Shown here one piece after another: positions 1 to 10,335 of a stretch of DNA of 64,000 bases (the stretch's first letter is position 1; each line of letters starts with the position of its first letter). Location of the stretch: positions 1-64,000 of the forward strand of contig JAUCBJ010000535.1 in assembly GCA_032718475.1 (NCBI GenBank), given 5' to 3'. The DNA comes from Nemertoderma westbladi. Lineage: Eukaryota; Xenacoelomorpha; Nemertodermatida; Nemertodermatidae. Both the position numbers and the translations under genes were made by a program. The notes under the pieces were generated by a model. The model saw only the letters and a program-made list of their open reading frames with translations. It made no database searches and had not been told where the DNA came from.

Positions 1-152
1 CCCCCACGCGGGGCAAATGGAGACCTTTATTTCGATTCATTCAAATATTTACATAAGATACTCAATAAAATAAAACAATTTATATTATACATTCATATAA
101 AAATCTGTTAACATTTTGCGTAACCTTAGGCCTTTATCTTTATTGTAGACTA

Positions 153-926
153 TTATTGTGCCGCTAGAGATGAAAGTTCAGGTGAACTCGAGCATTCTAG
201 AACATGGTAAAGGTCCTCGGCGCTGTTACCGCAATATTTGCACGTGCAAGTTTGCATTGTTTCATGAAACGGGGTTGTTGTGGAGCAAATTATATGGTGG
301 AAGCCATGCGCGGTTGTTCTTGTTATTATGTGGCGATTCCTTTGATTAGTGGATCTCCAGACGTTAGACTTGAAGGCTGGCCCCAATATATACCCTTGAC
401 CTGAGAAGTTATTATCCCTTTCCGTTCGAAAATTGCGGCAGAGTTCTAATGCGGCTGGGTTGATAATATTGGGATACTGCTCACATATATCTTCGGTGAG
501 GGTTTTGCAGTTGGTAAGGTTGTGAGCCAGGGTAGACGATGCGTTTGTCGGAAGTGATAATAGGCGTTTTAGAAAGGTAAATTTAATTTTATCCAGTTCT
601 TTAAGATTTGAGACTGTCAAATGTGGAGCTATTTCCGGGAAAGCGTAAGTTACGGCAGGGTATATTTTCATTTTGAAGATTTTTACACCAGTTTTGATAG
701 AGACGAGGTTCAGATTTCTCAAGCAGCCTATTAGAGTGTAGGACCGTTGTTTTTTATTCTCAATGTGTTGGGTAAAGCACAATGTAGGTTGTAGAGTGAC
801 CCCTAGGTAGGGAAGCACAATATAGACTGTAACAATAACAAACAAAGTAGACTTTATAGAATTCGTAAAGTTTGAAACATATCTTGTAAGTTGATTGTGT
901 GTGGCAATACCGGGTACATTTTGCAC
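153..926 (-). pseudogene. LINE ORF2 C-terminal fragment
   Basis: An open frame of about 257 codons looks like the part of a LINE ORF2 that follows the reverse transcriptase catalytic core. It has a 'YLGVTL' segment typical of the RT/thumb junction, then a helical region (KIYPAVTYAFPE, LKELDKIKFTFLKRLL). It ends in a C-x2-C-x8-H-x3-C knuckle (CKYC...H...C) as in many non-LTR elements. No catalytic RT motifs are present, so this is a 5'-truncated copy. The first 150 bases of the window would be its AT-rich 3' flank. The clade is uncertain (Jockey, R1 or I type are possible). Confidence 0.6.
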
Positions 927-989
927 GTTTCATCTCGGCTTGCTTACATGGTTACAGGTACATCGCATTGGAGAGATAGATATTGGAGA

Positions 990-1181
990 TAATTGCGCTG
1001 GACCCCCACCCCCCTTGGACATTGGTGCTGGACCTCTGCCCCTCGGACATTGGTGCTGGACCCACGCCCCCCTCAGACAACGGGACTGGACCCCTGTGAC
1101 CCTTGGACGCTGGCGCTGGACCCTCGGCCCCCTTAAACGTCAGTGCAGGACCCCCGGCTCCCTCAGACATTGGACATAGAC
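990..1181. repeat. GC-rich minisatellite, ~31-bp unit
   Basis: About six degenerate copies of a unit built on 'GACATTGGTGCTGGACCC' followed by a C-rich run. Copies differ at several positions. The proline- and glycine-rich open frames across it on both strands are translations of the repeat, not genes. Confidence 0.8.
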
Positions 1182-1229
1182 CGGCATCCATAACCTGGTT
1201 CGACATTCCCTTCCAACTTGCACAGTTCA

Positions 1230-3090
1230 CGCAAACCATCCACAAGGCTCACAAAGAAATAGTTCTTGGGCATCCCAATTTATTCCTCCTTCCCCTTGGT
1301 GCTATTGGACGGAGGTTGTCCAGGAGATGACCCGACACTTACACCTCGTTAACATTGGCTCGTCTTCAGAGGACGCAGAGGCCTCACAGCACAGATGATT
1401 CTACCCGCTTTGTTGCTACAGAGGTGGAGTCGATCCTCAACCACTTCCACCCATCGTCGAATATTGGAACGGCAACTCGCGTCGTGTAAAGCGGGTGAAT
1501 TCGATGAGCTGCTTAAGGAGGTCAGCGCCATACAACCTCACCTACCGAAGTTATCAGGCCATGCGAAAAGAGCTAAGGAACGCCGCCGCTGAGAGAGCTT
1601 TCTGTAAGCATATGTTGATGGGGAATGTTTCGGCAGCAGTGCGATCGCTTGACGAGATGGCAAAGGGTCAGAGTGTTAAACCTCGCTGAAGTAATTACTG
1701 ATAAACATGGAGTCAATAAATCTGTTCATGAGTTTCTGGTAGATACACAACCATCACCAACTCCAGCCAAGAATTCAACTCTGCTGGACCTGTTTGACCA
1801 CGCTCCCGAATTTCATAATGTGATCTTAATCGTTGAACTGTACAGCTGCCATCCATAACATCCGCCGCATTTGTCCTTCACTCCACACCATTGTGTCGAA
1901 CTTTTACTCCCTGCTGACGAAACTGTACATCGGTGGAGAGTTTATCTTATCGGTGGAGGAATCAACCCAGGGTGACCCTATCGCGATGACTATGTATGCG
2001 ATGGGGACACTCCCACTAATTGGAGAGTTAGATGATGCATCAGAGGCCCTGCAGAAGTGGTACGCCGATGATGTAAATGCAGTGGGCTCGTTGGTGGAAC
2101 TCCGGAAGTTCTGGGACTGCTTGGCATTGTGCTGTGCAGACCGTTATACGGTTATAATCCAACGATGTGCCACCTGTTGGTCAAGTCAGTGATGTGAGAG
2201 GAGGCTCGGTGGATGTTCCCGGAGGACTGTTTCACCGTCGGAGTAAACGGGAATAAACTCCTCGGTGGGGTCATCGGGACTGTTGAGTTTCAAGAGGACT
2301 TTGTCCGAGCGAAAGTAGACAAGTTTGTGGCCCAGTTAAAGAGGCTCAGCGAGGTCACATCCACAACCGCAAAGCGTGTACTCTACTCGGGTCTTGTTAT
2401 CGATTTAGTCGCTCGGTGGAGGTCCATCGCCAGAGTTGTCCATGGGGTGATCGATATATTCGATAAACTGGAAGAATCCGTAGTTATGTTCCTCCAGGGT
2501 GTCACCAAATGCCCTGGCATCACTTCCTCGGAGCGCAAACTCTTCTTGCTGCCGGTTCACCACAGTAGATTAGCCATACCAACACCAATGGATCCTGAAG
2601 AAGAAAACACAAACTCTAGGTTGATTTGCGAAACCTACATGGCGCTGGAAAACCCAGCGGCCATAAAGGAAGCCCAGCGACACATCGCAACAAGATTAAA
2701 GGCCAGGGCAGTTCCAACTTTAAAGGAGAAAATAGAGAAGGTCAGTAACAACTTACCTGAACATCAGCAGAAGTTGAGGGCGCAATAAGTATCTCGAACG
2801 GATCCGAGAGGTTGAGCACACCACATTTACGCCGCTCGTCTTCTCCGCATTAGGGGGTACTTCACTTTCCTCTACGCTCTTCATGAAGCAACTTGCTTCA
2901 AAGTTGTTGGAGCGTCGCGAGATATGGTACAGTGAGGGCATGTATTGGGTTCGGCGAGAACTGAACTTTGAACTGCTGTGGGCCTCCCATATGTGTGTAC
3001 GCTGGTCCAGGTCAGCCTGGAAGCACCCTGCCCATGCCATGCTCGAAGCGTCCATCCATCTGGCCAACACAGATAAAAGCCTAACTTGAG
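1230..3090 (+). pseudogene. Decayed reverse transcriptase of a non-LTR type, several frames
   Basis: Successive frame fragments follow the order of one widespread animal RT protein. A helical N-terminal region (1230-1690, with LLLQ and a glycine-rich GNVSAAVRSL stretch) comes first. The RT core carries QGDP at about 1970 and YADD at 2061-2072. A C-terminal domain from about 2790 begins RIREVEHTTFTPL and ends in a tryptophan/arginine-rich tail. At least three frameshifts and several stops separate the pieces, so it is dead. The same C-terminal domain recurs at 31897-32509 on the other strand, where it carries a poly(A) tail and a target duplication, which shows that the family retrotransposes. 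I recognise the family but cannot name its clade. Confidence 0.7.
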
Positions 3091-3250
3091 GGGAGACAGA
3101 CAGCAAACTGAAGGGACGTGCAATCAGATATTTGAATTTCCCACACCTTTTGTTTTTTTACGGTTAATACACTTGTAATGCAAATATTTTAGTTTGTGTG
3201 ATGTAATACCAGTCGAGGTTAATGAACTCATAACCTGACATGGGCGCCAG

Positions 3251-3664
3251 AGTAGTAAGATGAACCCCTCTTCGGCGACAGTTGGTCCTACTTCGCACCT
3301 TAGGTGTTACGTAGGTCATTAATTAATCAATTAATTAATTAATTGGTTGATTAAACAATTAATTAATTGTTTAATCGATCGATTTGTATCAAATAATGTT
3401 GCCAAAGGCAATTTAATTTGACACAAATCAATCAGATAGGGGACGCGCGATGAATAGATTGTACTACAATAGGTACAGTAGATAAAATATACAATACAGT
3501 AGGAACAATAATACAATATGTTGAGTTATACTGTATACCAACATGGGGCTGCCACGAATATATACTTAGCCATAGGGAATACAGCTCCCTTCCTTATAAC
3601 TAATTACTCTTATCTATATCCAGACAGCTTTATCATTGACCTTTGACCCCCAATTAGCTTTAAC
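3251..3664 (+). repeat. Left terminal inverted repeat
   Basis: Pairs with 7589-7999 with only scattered mismatches and small indels. It includes a TAATTAAT-rich segment at about 3318-3375 that is itself nearly palindromic. The AGTAGTAAG outer end abuts target duplication CGCCAG (3245-3250). Confidence 0.85.
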
Positions 3665-4048
3665 CAAGCTTAGATAGATTAGCTTTAATAATAGTTGGAT
3701 CCAAGCTCCCCACCCCCCTCTCGTGACACCTCTGATTACTAATTACTCTTACCTATATCCAGCCGTCTGCAGTTCCATAGTCTGCCGCTAGGGGCATATT
3801 ATCTGAAAATTAACATCTTCTCTAACTTTGTTATTTATAATCCGCTTAGGTTTAAATTCGGTAGGCATCTACTATATCATAGGCTATATCTTTTACGGAG
3901 TCGCAGAGTAGTCTGAAGGTCCCCAGTCTGCCGCTAGAGGGTGAAATGTCTCAAAGTGAAAACCTGATCTCATTTGATTGTTTTTAATCCATTTAGGCTG
4001 AAACTTGGTAGACATCTACTATGGCATAGGCTATACTTTACCGAGGAG
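3600..4048. repeat. Tandem duplications inside the Polinton-like element
   Basis: 'CTAATTACTCTTA' followed by 'CTATATCCAG' occurs at about 3600 and 3738. A ~62-bp segment containing 'GGTAG(A/G)CATCTACTAT' occurs at about 3840 and 3987. The spacings (~138 and ~147 bp) suggest degenerate tandem units. No gene is seen; the short open frames at 3970-4180 are not conserved with anything I recognise. Confidence 0.55.
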
Positions 4049-4141
4049 GTTGATCGACCCGTAGTTCTCCAGTCAGCTGCTATAGACTCAGATTTAAGAC
4101 CTGAGGCACTCCTAAAGAATCGAGTTTTAGATTTGAGCCAC

Positions 4142-4392
4142 AGACTATACCTCACTGAGGCACAGACTATGCCTCACTGAGGCACTGAGGCACAGACTAT
4201 GCCTCACTGAGTCACAGACTATGCCTCACTGAGGCACTGAGGCACAGACTTTGCCTCACTGAGGCACAGACATGCCTCACTGAGGCACTGAGGCACAGAC
4301 TATGCCTTACTGAGGCACTGAGGCACAGACTATGCCTCACTGAGGCACTGAGGCACAGACTATGCCTCACTGAGGCACTGAGGCACAGACTA
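4142..4392. repeat. Minisatellite, 30-bp unit with palindromic core (block 1)
   Basis: Tandem copies of a 30-bp unit containing CCTCACTGAGG, a near-perfect palindrome, alternating with CACAGACTATG. The same array resumes at 7047 after the LINE, so the LINE landed inside a once-continuous array. Repetitive 'LCLSASVRHS' frames are translations of this repeat. Confidence 0.9.
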
Positions 4393-7036
4393 TTTGGTTC
4401 TGATTGTGTGCTACTCACCAACTAGTGTTGCCCCTGTAGAGGAGGTGGAATGTTTCTACCACAATCTACAAGCAGCTACTGATTGAGTGGATCAGCATGC
4501 ATTCTTAACATTCCTGGGGGACTTTAATGCAAGTCTGCATTAATCACCTACATCACCCTGGGTCTATAGCAATAGCGTTAACCGAAATGCTGTCCATCTT
4601 CAGGATTTTATCTCTGGAAATGGATTGTTTTCGGCTGGAACCCAGTTCAAGAAGCGAACTGGAAAGCTATGGACTCATAGTGGACCCAGTGGTCACAAGT
4701 CCCAGATAGACCATATTCTGTTTCGTAGGAAATACAGGAGCTCTATACAAGACTGTAATGCATTTACACTTCGACCCTTCTCCAGTGACCACCGCCTTAT
4801 TGTGGCCAAGGTAAGACTCAGTCTGCGTGCTAGCAGAACAACGAAATCTGCCTTGCCGCGGCATGACTGGTCTTCTCTGTTGCAACAGCCAAGTGTGAGA
4901 TCCAGCTTCACACTACAGCTGAGTAACAGGTATGAGGCTCTTGCCTCTGAGGCGGCAGATCACTGTGAGGGCTATACTGCCTTTACAGAAGCAGTTAAGT
5001 TAGCAGCTGTTCCTGTATACCCTCGAAACAGGAAAATGGCCCCCTGGACTGACAACAAAATTCAAAAGTGCCGAAACGACCTTCATAAGGCGCAGAAAGA
5101 GTCCCGACTCAAACAGACTTTAGCGGCCAAGAATGCAGTTAAGGCTGCATCTAGGTCCCTGAACAGGCAGTACTCTGTTAATCTACAGGAGCTAATAAAC
5201 CAACAGGTTGATGCCATCAATGATGCTGACGACAGCAGGCAATCATCCCAGGCATGGAAATCGATCAATCTGCTTACTGGGCGGAAAAGCCAACCAACCA
5301 CCAAGGTTAAGGCTGAATCACCAGCCGATCGCCTCAATGGTTGGAAAGCCTACCATGAAAAGCTCCTCAATAATGACAGGGTATTGCCAGATAACTTTAT
5401 AGAAGTAAAAGTGTCTGAGTCTGTACTCCCAGATATTCCCATTGGCGATATCTCCTTTGCAGAAGTGAAGGCTGCTGCAAAGAGCATTAAGACCAATCGT
5501 GCCAGTGGAGTAGATGGTGTTCCCCCTGAGGTCTTTAAAATACCTGAGTGTTTAAAGCTCATCTATCCCATCATAGTAGACATGTATCGAACAACAAGAG
5601 TCCCACAAGAAATGAAAACAAATAAGCTGGTGCCAGTTCCCAAGAAGGGCAACCTAACACTCTATGGTTCTTTTCGGGGAATCTCATTGATCTCGATTGC
5701 TGCAAAGCTATACAATAGGATTCTATTAAATCGCATCAGGGATCCCATTGAGAGACTGCTCCGTGGAAATCAGAATGGGTTCCGTAAAGGTCGTGGGACC
5801 ATGGAGCCCATTTTGGCACTTAGAAGGATAATTGAAGAATTATCAAAAAAGAAAGACAGGCATCTGGCTGTTATCTTTGTTAACTTCTTCAAGGCCTTTG
5901 ATTCAGTCTCTCGCTCACGTATGTTCAGCATACTTTCATTATATGGGATTCCTGATGAAATTATTGCAGCAATCAGATCAGTATACGATGGTTCGACAAC
6001 ATTTGTGTCTACTGTTGACGGTGACACAGAACCATTTGAAGTGTTATGGGGCGTCCTCCAAGGAGACACACTTGCACCGTTCTTGTTCATTATTGTGGTT
6101 GACTATGTTCTACGCATGTCCTTAGATCATCATAATGATGATGGGGTGATGATAACTCCACCTACTGGCTCCATAAGTCGAGGAAATCCTGCTAAGTACC
6201 TAACTGATCTAGACTTTGCTGATGACTTAGGAGTACTCTCAGAATCATTAGAGGGAGCCCAACGGCTCCTCAGCTCATTAGAACATGCTGCTTCTAGTGT
6301 TGGTCTTTTTATTAACTCCAGAAAGACCAAAATTCTGACAGTTAACTTTGAAAGTCCTCAGCAAGTCTCTGATCGTATGAGCATAAGCTCAAAGGATGGT
6401 ATGCTTGAGCATGTGGACGACTTCTGTTACCTGGGATCATGGATCCGGAAGTCAGGTGAGGACCTTCGAATACGTAAGGGAAAGGCATGGGCAGCCTTGA
6501 ATAGGCTTTCCAGGATTTGGAAGTCACCGAGAATTAATCGGAAACTTAAGGTCCGATTATTTAGAGCAGCAGTAGTTCCAGTACTCCTCTACGGGAGTCC
6601 ATGCTGGGCTCTAACTGCTGAGGACACCAAATCTCTGGATGGCACATTCACAAGAATGCTACGCCGGGTTCATTGTGTCAAGTACAATGCACACATCTCC
6701 AACCAGACACTATATAACATTGGAGGTGTCTCATTGGTTCCCCCAAGCTTGACACTAGAACAAAATCGGCTCCGCTTTGCAGGACATTGCTTTCGCCGTG
6801 AGGACCAGCCAGTGCATAATCTTGTACTTTGGCAACCTCATGGAGTGAATAAGCATGGTGGACAGCCCATGACTTTCTTGAGACGCATCTTAAAGGACAC
6901 TGGCCTTAAAGATGCGGATGATCTAGCAAATGTAATGGGTGATAGGGAGTTGTGGCGGTGCAATTTTGTTGACAAGCCGGCACAGCATTCCTAAAAATGC
7001 AGCTGCAATGCAGCATGCCGATCCTAGTAGTAGTAT
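4393..7036 (+). mobile_element. RTE-like LINE, copy A (5'-truncated)
   Basis: The LINE body starts in the endonuclease domain (YSPTS and LGDFNA motifs read from about 4405-4540, with a stop between them). It ends after the ORF stop with a GATCCTAGTAGTAGTA tail, a (TAG)n microsatellite of the kind that ends several RTE-type LINEs. Copies B (14228-15079), C (29207-31625) and D (37366-38417) share this 3' end. It is inserted within the 30-bp minisatellite; GAGGCACAGACTAT on both sides is compatible with a target duplication but cannot be told from the repeat itself. Confidence 0.85.
4625..6994 (+). CDS. RTE-like retrotransposon ORF2 (partial endonuclease, RT, C-terminal domain)
   Basis: An open frame of 789 codons. 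Residues 1-75 hold the end of an apurinic-type endonuclease (SDHRLIV). The RT core follows with the fingers region (GVDGVPPEVFK at about 290) and motif C FADD near residue 530. Motif A near residue 417 reads FVNFFKAFD where copy C has FVDFFKAFD, so the catalytic Asp is replaced by Asn. After the RT comes the domain found in BovB/RTE proteins (CYLGSWIRKSG, LLYGSPCWAL, RLRFAGHCFRRED). The protein would copy its own RNA at a nicked target. The endonuclease N-terminus is missing and motif A is altered, so this copy is probably inactive despite its long open frame. The track start is an internal Met; the frame is already open upstream to the stop near 4550. Confidence 0.8.
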   Translation: MFSAGTQFKKRTGKLWTHSGPSGHKSQIDHILFRRKYRSSIQDCNAFTLRPFSSDHRLIVAKVRLSLRASRTTKSALPRHDWSSLLQQPSVRSSFTLQLSNRYEALASEAADHCEGYTAFTEAVKLAAVPVYPRNRKMAPWTDNKIQKCRNDLHKAQKESRLKQTLAAKNAVKAASRSLNRQYSVNLQELINQQVDAINDADDSRQSSQAWKSINLLTGRKSQPTTKVKAESPADRLNGWKAYHEKLLNNDRVLPDNFIEVKVSESVLPDIPIGDISFAEVKAAAKSIKTNRASGVDGVPPEVFKIPECLKLIYPIIVDMYRTTRVPQEMKTNKLVPVPKKGNLTLYGSFRGISLISIAAKLYNRILLNRIRDPIERLLRGNQNGFRKGRGTMEPILALRRIIEELSKKKDRHLAVIFVNFFKAFDSVSRSRMFSILSLYGIPDEIIAAIRSVYDGSTTFVSTVDGDTEPFEVLWGVLQGDTLAPFLFIIVVDYVLRMSLDHHNDDGVMITPPTGSISRGNPAKYLTDLDFADDLGVLSESLEGAQRLLSSLEHAASSVGLFINSRKTKILTVNFESPQQVSDRMSISSKDGMLEHVDDFCYLGSWIRKSGEDLRIRKGKAWAALNRLSRIWKSPRINRKLKVRLFRAAVVPVLLYGSPCWALTAEDTKSLDGTFTRMLRRVHCVKYNAHISNQTLYNIGGVSLVPPSLTLEQNRLRFAGHCFRREDQPVHNLVLWQPHGVNKHGGQPMTFLRRILKDTGLKDADDLANVMGDRELWRCNFVDKPAQHS

Positions 7037-7046
7037 GCCTAGAGTA

Positions 7047-7588
7047 GTAGAGGCACAGACTATGCCTCACTGAGGCACTGAGGCACAGACTTTGCCTCAC
7101 TGAGGCACAGACATGCCTCACTGAGGCACTGAGGCACAGACTATGCCTTACTGAGGCACTGAGGCACAGACTATGCCTCACTGAGGCACTGAGGCACAGA
7201 CTATGCCTCACTGAGGCACTGAGGCACAGACTTTGCCTCACTGAGGCACAGACATGCCTCACTGAGGCACTGAGGCACATACTATGCCATACTGAGGCAC
7301 TGAGGCACAGACTATGCCTCACTGAGGCACTGAGGCACAGACTATGCCTCACTGAGGCACTGAGGCACAGACTATGCCTCACTGAGGCACTGAGGCACAG
7401 ACTATGCTTCACTGAGGCACAGACTATGCCTCACTGAGGCACAGACTATGCCTCACTGAGGCACTGACTTTGCCTCACTGAGGCACAGACATGCCTCACT
7501 GAGGCACTGAGGCAAAGTGCCTTAGTGCCTCAGTGAGGCATAGTCTGTGCCTCAGTGAGGCATACATAGTCTGTGCCTCAGTGCCTCA
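7047..7588. repeat. Minisatellite, 30-bp unit (block 2)
   Basis: Continuation of the 4142-4392 array, ending at the right TIR. Near 7515-7588 the unit switches to the opposite orientation (AGTGCCTCAGTGAGGCATAG), so the array has an inverted junction next to the TIR. Confidence 0.9.
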
Positions 7589-7999
7589 GTTAAAGCTAAT
7601 TGGGGGTCAAAGGTCAATGATAAAGCTGTCTGGATATAGATAAGAGTAATTAGTTATAAGGAAGGAAGCTGTATACCCTATGGCTAAGTATAAATTCGTG
7701 GCAGCCCCATGTTGGTATACAGTATAACTCAACATATATTATTGTTCCTATTGTATTGTATATTTTATCTACTGTACCTATTGTAGTACAATCTATTCAT
7801 CGCGCGTCCCCTATCTGATTGATTTGTGTCAAATTAAATTGCCTTTGGCAACATTATTTGATACAAATCGATCGATCAAACAATTAATTAATTGTTTAAT
7901 CAACCAATTAATTAATTAATTGATTAATTAATGACCTACGTAACACCTAAGGTGCGAAGTAGGACCAACTGTCGCCTAAGAGGGGTTCATCTTACTACT
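7589..7999 (-). repeat. Right terminal inverted repeat
   Basis: Inverted partner of 3251-3664. The outer end reads CATCTTACTACT, followed by target duplication CGCCAG at 8000-8005. Confidence 0.85.
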
Positions 8000-8005
8000 C
8001 GCCAG

Positions 8006-8427
8006 AATATCATTATTACAATATTAACTGTAATTCTCAAGAATGATTATTTTCGCTCAGATTATTGACCTTCGGTTAATGTATTATAAGCATTAGGTGA
8101 TGGGCTTATTGAGTTTGGATATTAGATACGTATACCACTACTACTGTGTAGTTTATTGACCTTTGCTTGATGTATTGTAAAACATCTGGTGAAGGGTTAG
8201 AGTTGAAATATAATTTATATCATTATCTTGGGGTAAAATAGATTTATTGTTACCAACACCGATCGTGTTGGATTTAATAATTTCAAAGATTAATATAGGT
8301 AACATTTATGTTTCTATAAGTTATATTTTGAACTTACATATTATGTATCTTATATTGATACCGCAACAGTTTGGTTGTGGGTTTCTCATATTATTGAATA
8401 ATAATAAATTAATCATGTTCAGTGAAA
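8006..8427. other. AT-rich stretch, no gene seen
   Basis: No repeat family, splice site or conserved frame recognised. It is the left flank of the first copy of the cbEGF intron unit. Confidence 0.5.
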
Positions 8428-8575
8428 AAAAAAGTTAATGGTTCTGATAGTTATACCCCTCTAAAGGTCCATACTCAATTTTTGTTATTTTACAGAAAAA
8501 GCAAAAAAACTGTTTATTTTCGATGTAATAAATAGGACTTCTTTAGACAAATTATACAAAAATTACTTACCCCTT
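8428..8575. repeat. cbEGF intron unit, copy 1, first piece
   Basis: Matches 44030-44175 (both contain AAAGGTCCATACTCAATTTT and CGATGTAATAAATAGGACTT). The unit breaks at about 8575 and resumes at about 10190. Confidence 0.75.
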
Positions 8576-10189
8576 TGGGCCCTAAGGACGTATATATACG
8601 TCATCAACACTGTCCTAAGGACGTATATATACGTCCAGTTGTTAATGGCTGCCAATGGGTATGATTCAAATTTAGGTTATTCTAGCAGTGTTTATCCATC
8701 GCTTAGGACACTATACTACCCGTTTTAGTTAAAAAAGGGATCTGAAGTTTGAGTTAGAGGTTGGAATTCAACCAATCAGAGATGAGGTCCTTTTCAGAGA
8801 AAGCAGGCTGCTTATTGAAAGCAGGTTGATTGTAACAGTAGGATACAGTAGAATATGGCAGAGCTTTGAATGAGTAGCCCTAGAGAATACCAACCAATCA
8901 GAGTTTATTTCCCTGTCGAGCTTTCCACTGTAATAATCTACTTTGAAAATAAATAAATACATAACTGAAAAGTGAAAAGTGAAAACCTGGTATTCTTCAT
9001 ATTGGTGAATTACGTAATTGCATTTCGTAAATAGAATAATGGGTATGATGATTGTTCCTGTACTAGCATCCTGGTGGATTATTGTGGTAATTTTGCAATG
9101 ATGAAGCTACAGTATATTGCATTTTAGTATTACAATAATTATTCATTTATTTTTATCATTCATTCACAGTTTATATCCAGGGCTCTTGATAAATGCTTTG
9201 CCGATTATCATAAATAAGTCATATAGATTATACCGGTACCATAAATAGACCATGGAATATAATAATATACATGATATAGTTCAGAAAAATAAATATTTTT
9301 TTTATTTTTTAATTTTCAAAAATTATTTTTTTTAAATTAAAAAAAAAAATTTTTAATTTAAATTTTTTTTTAATTTTTAAATATTTAATTTTTTTAAATT
9401 AAAAAAAATATGAAGAATATCAATCATGACACCTTTTAAGATAAAAGTCAAATCATTTTAAAAATGTGTCATAACTTCTAGATGATTGGCATTGCCGTAA
9501 ATGTACACCATTTTGGTCAAAAATATGTCGAAATTTTTTTTATGATCTATTATAATACCATGACGCTATATATACATACGCTATTTAATAGCTCTTTTAG
9601 TTTTTAAGTTATAATAATTCCCATTTAGGGATTCCTATTGAAATCACTATTACTATGTACAATGAAAGGTCGATTATCTCCAAATATTTTTTTTATGAAA
9701 TTGTCAACTTCAAAACCCTACTACTTTTACAATTTTTGAGCAATTAGTCTGAAACTTTCTGTGGGTGTCTACATAGCCACCCTGCATAAAAGTATCAGAC
9801 AACTTTTCGAAATTATTTGTTAATAAAATTTAATACTATTTATAACAAACCTAAAAATTAGGCATAAGTTTGCAGCGCCACCTAGCGGTGCAGATTTATT
9901 TTCACAAAATTTCGCCTGATAGTTATGTTGCCCCATCTTTGATCTATCATATAAAAAAACTTTCATGTGATTAGATTCAAAACTGTAAAAGCCTTAGGAT
10001 TTTAAGCGCAACCAAGTTTTTTTGTTGTTAACTAGTATTAACTAATATTAATTAGCGAAAAATAAAAATTTTATAACCTGTCATGTAGAATAGCATCTTA
10101 GGCACCAATATTCCAAATTATAGCCAAAACCAAACAATTTTGAAACGCTGAGAGTGATAAATCGAAGAGTTGTCCGAAAATGGTGTACC
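8576..10189. other. Insertion of ~1.6 kb in the intron unit, no gene seen
   Basis: It separates two parts of the intron unit that are contiguous at 44170-44200. The left end carries CCTAAGGACGTATATATACG twice (about 8580 and 8613), each with a palindromic core. Two CCAATCAGA motifs lie at 8770 and 8892. 'TGGTATTCTTCATAT' at about 8989 pairs with an inverted match at about 9410. I see no clear TIR or target duplication and no gene. Confidence 0.5.
9287..9416. repeat. A/T low-complexity tract
   Basis: About 130 bp of only A and T runs, arranged so that A-runs and T-runs can pair (AAATTTTTTTTAATTTTTAA and similar). Confidence 0.9.
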
Positions 10190-10335
10190 CCCCCTTAAAG
10201 GACCGAAATGGATTTAAATTAACCACAAAGTTTTTGCCAACAATCCCAACCGTCTTATTGTCAAATTGTGATCCCATTGAAAGATTGCTATTTTGAGATA
10301 AGAATGGGTTCCATAAAGGTCGTGGGAACATGGAT
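10190..10335. repeat. cbEGF intron unit, copy 1, second piece with captured LINE fragment
   Basis: Continues the unit (ATTAAATTAACCACAAA...). From about 10268 it carries about 65 bp matching the RT region of the RTE-like LINE at 5742-5803 (GATCCCATTGA, GAATGGGTTCC, AAAGGTCGTGGGA). The same fragment sits at the same place in the units at 18648-18710 and 44250-44315. Confidence 0.75.

Larger units (their letters stand above)
3251..7999. mobile_element. Polinton/Maverick-like element with long TIRs, interior replaced
   Basis: Two inverted repeats of about 411-414 bp (3251-3664 and 7589-7999) bound a 4,749-bp element. Both outer ends begin 5'-AGTAGTAAGATGAACC. The element is flanked by the perfect 6-bp direct repeat CGCCAG (3245-3250 and 8000-8005). 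AG-ended TIRs of several hundred bases with 6-bp target duplications are the hallmark of Polintons. None of the Polinton genes (PolB, integrase, ATPase, protease, capsid) is visible. The interior holds short tandem duplications, a 30-bp minisatellite and an RTE-like LINE. The best reading is a non-autonomous or hollowed Polinton derivative. Another large-TIR DNA transposon superfamily is possible. Confidence 0.75.
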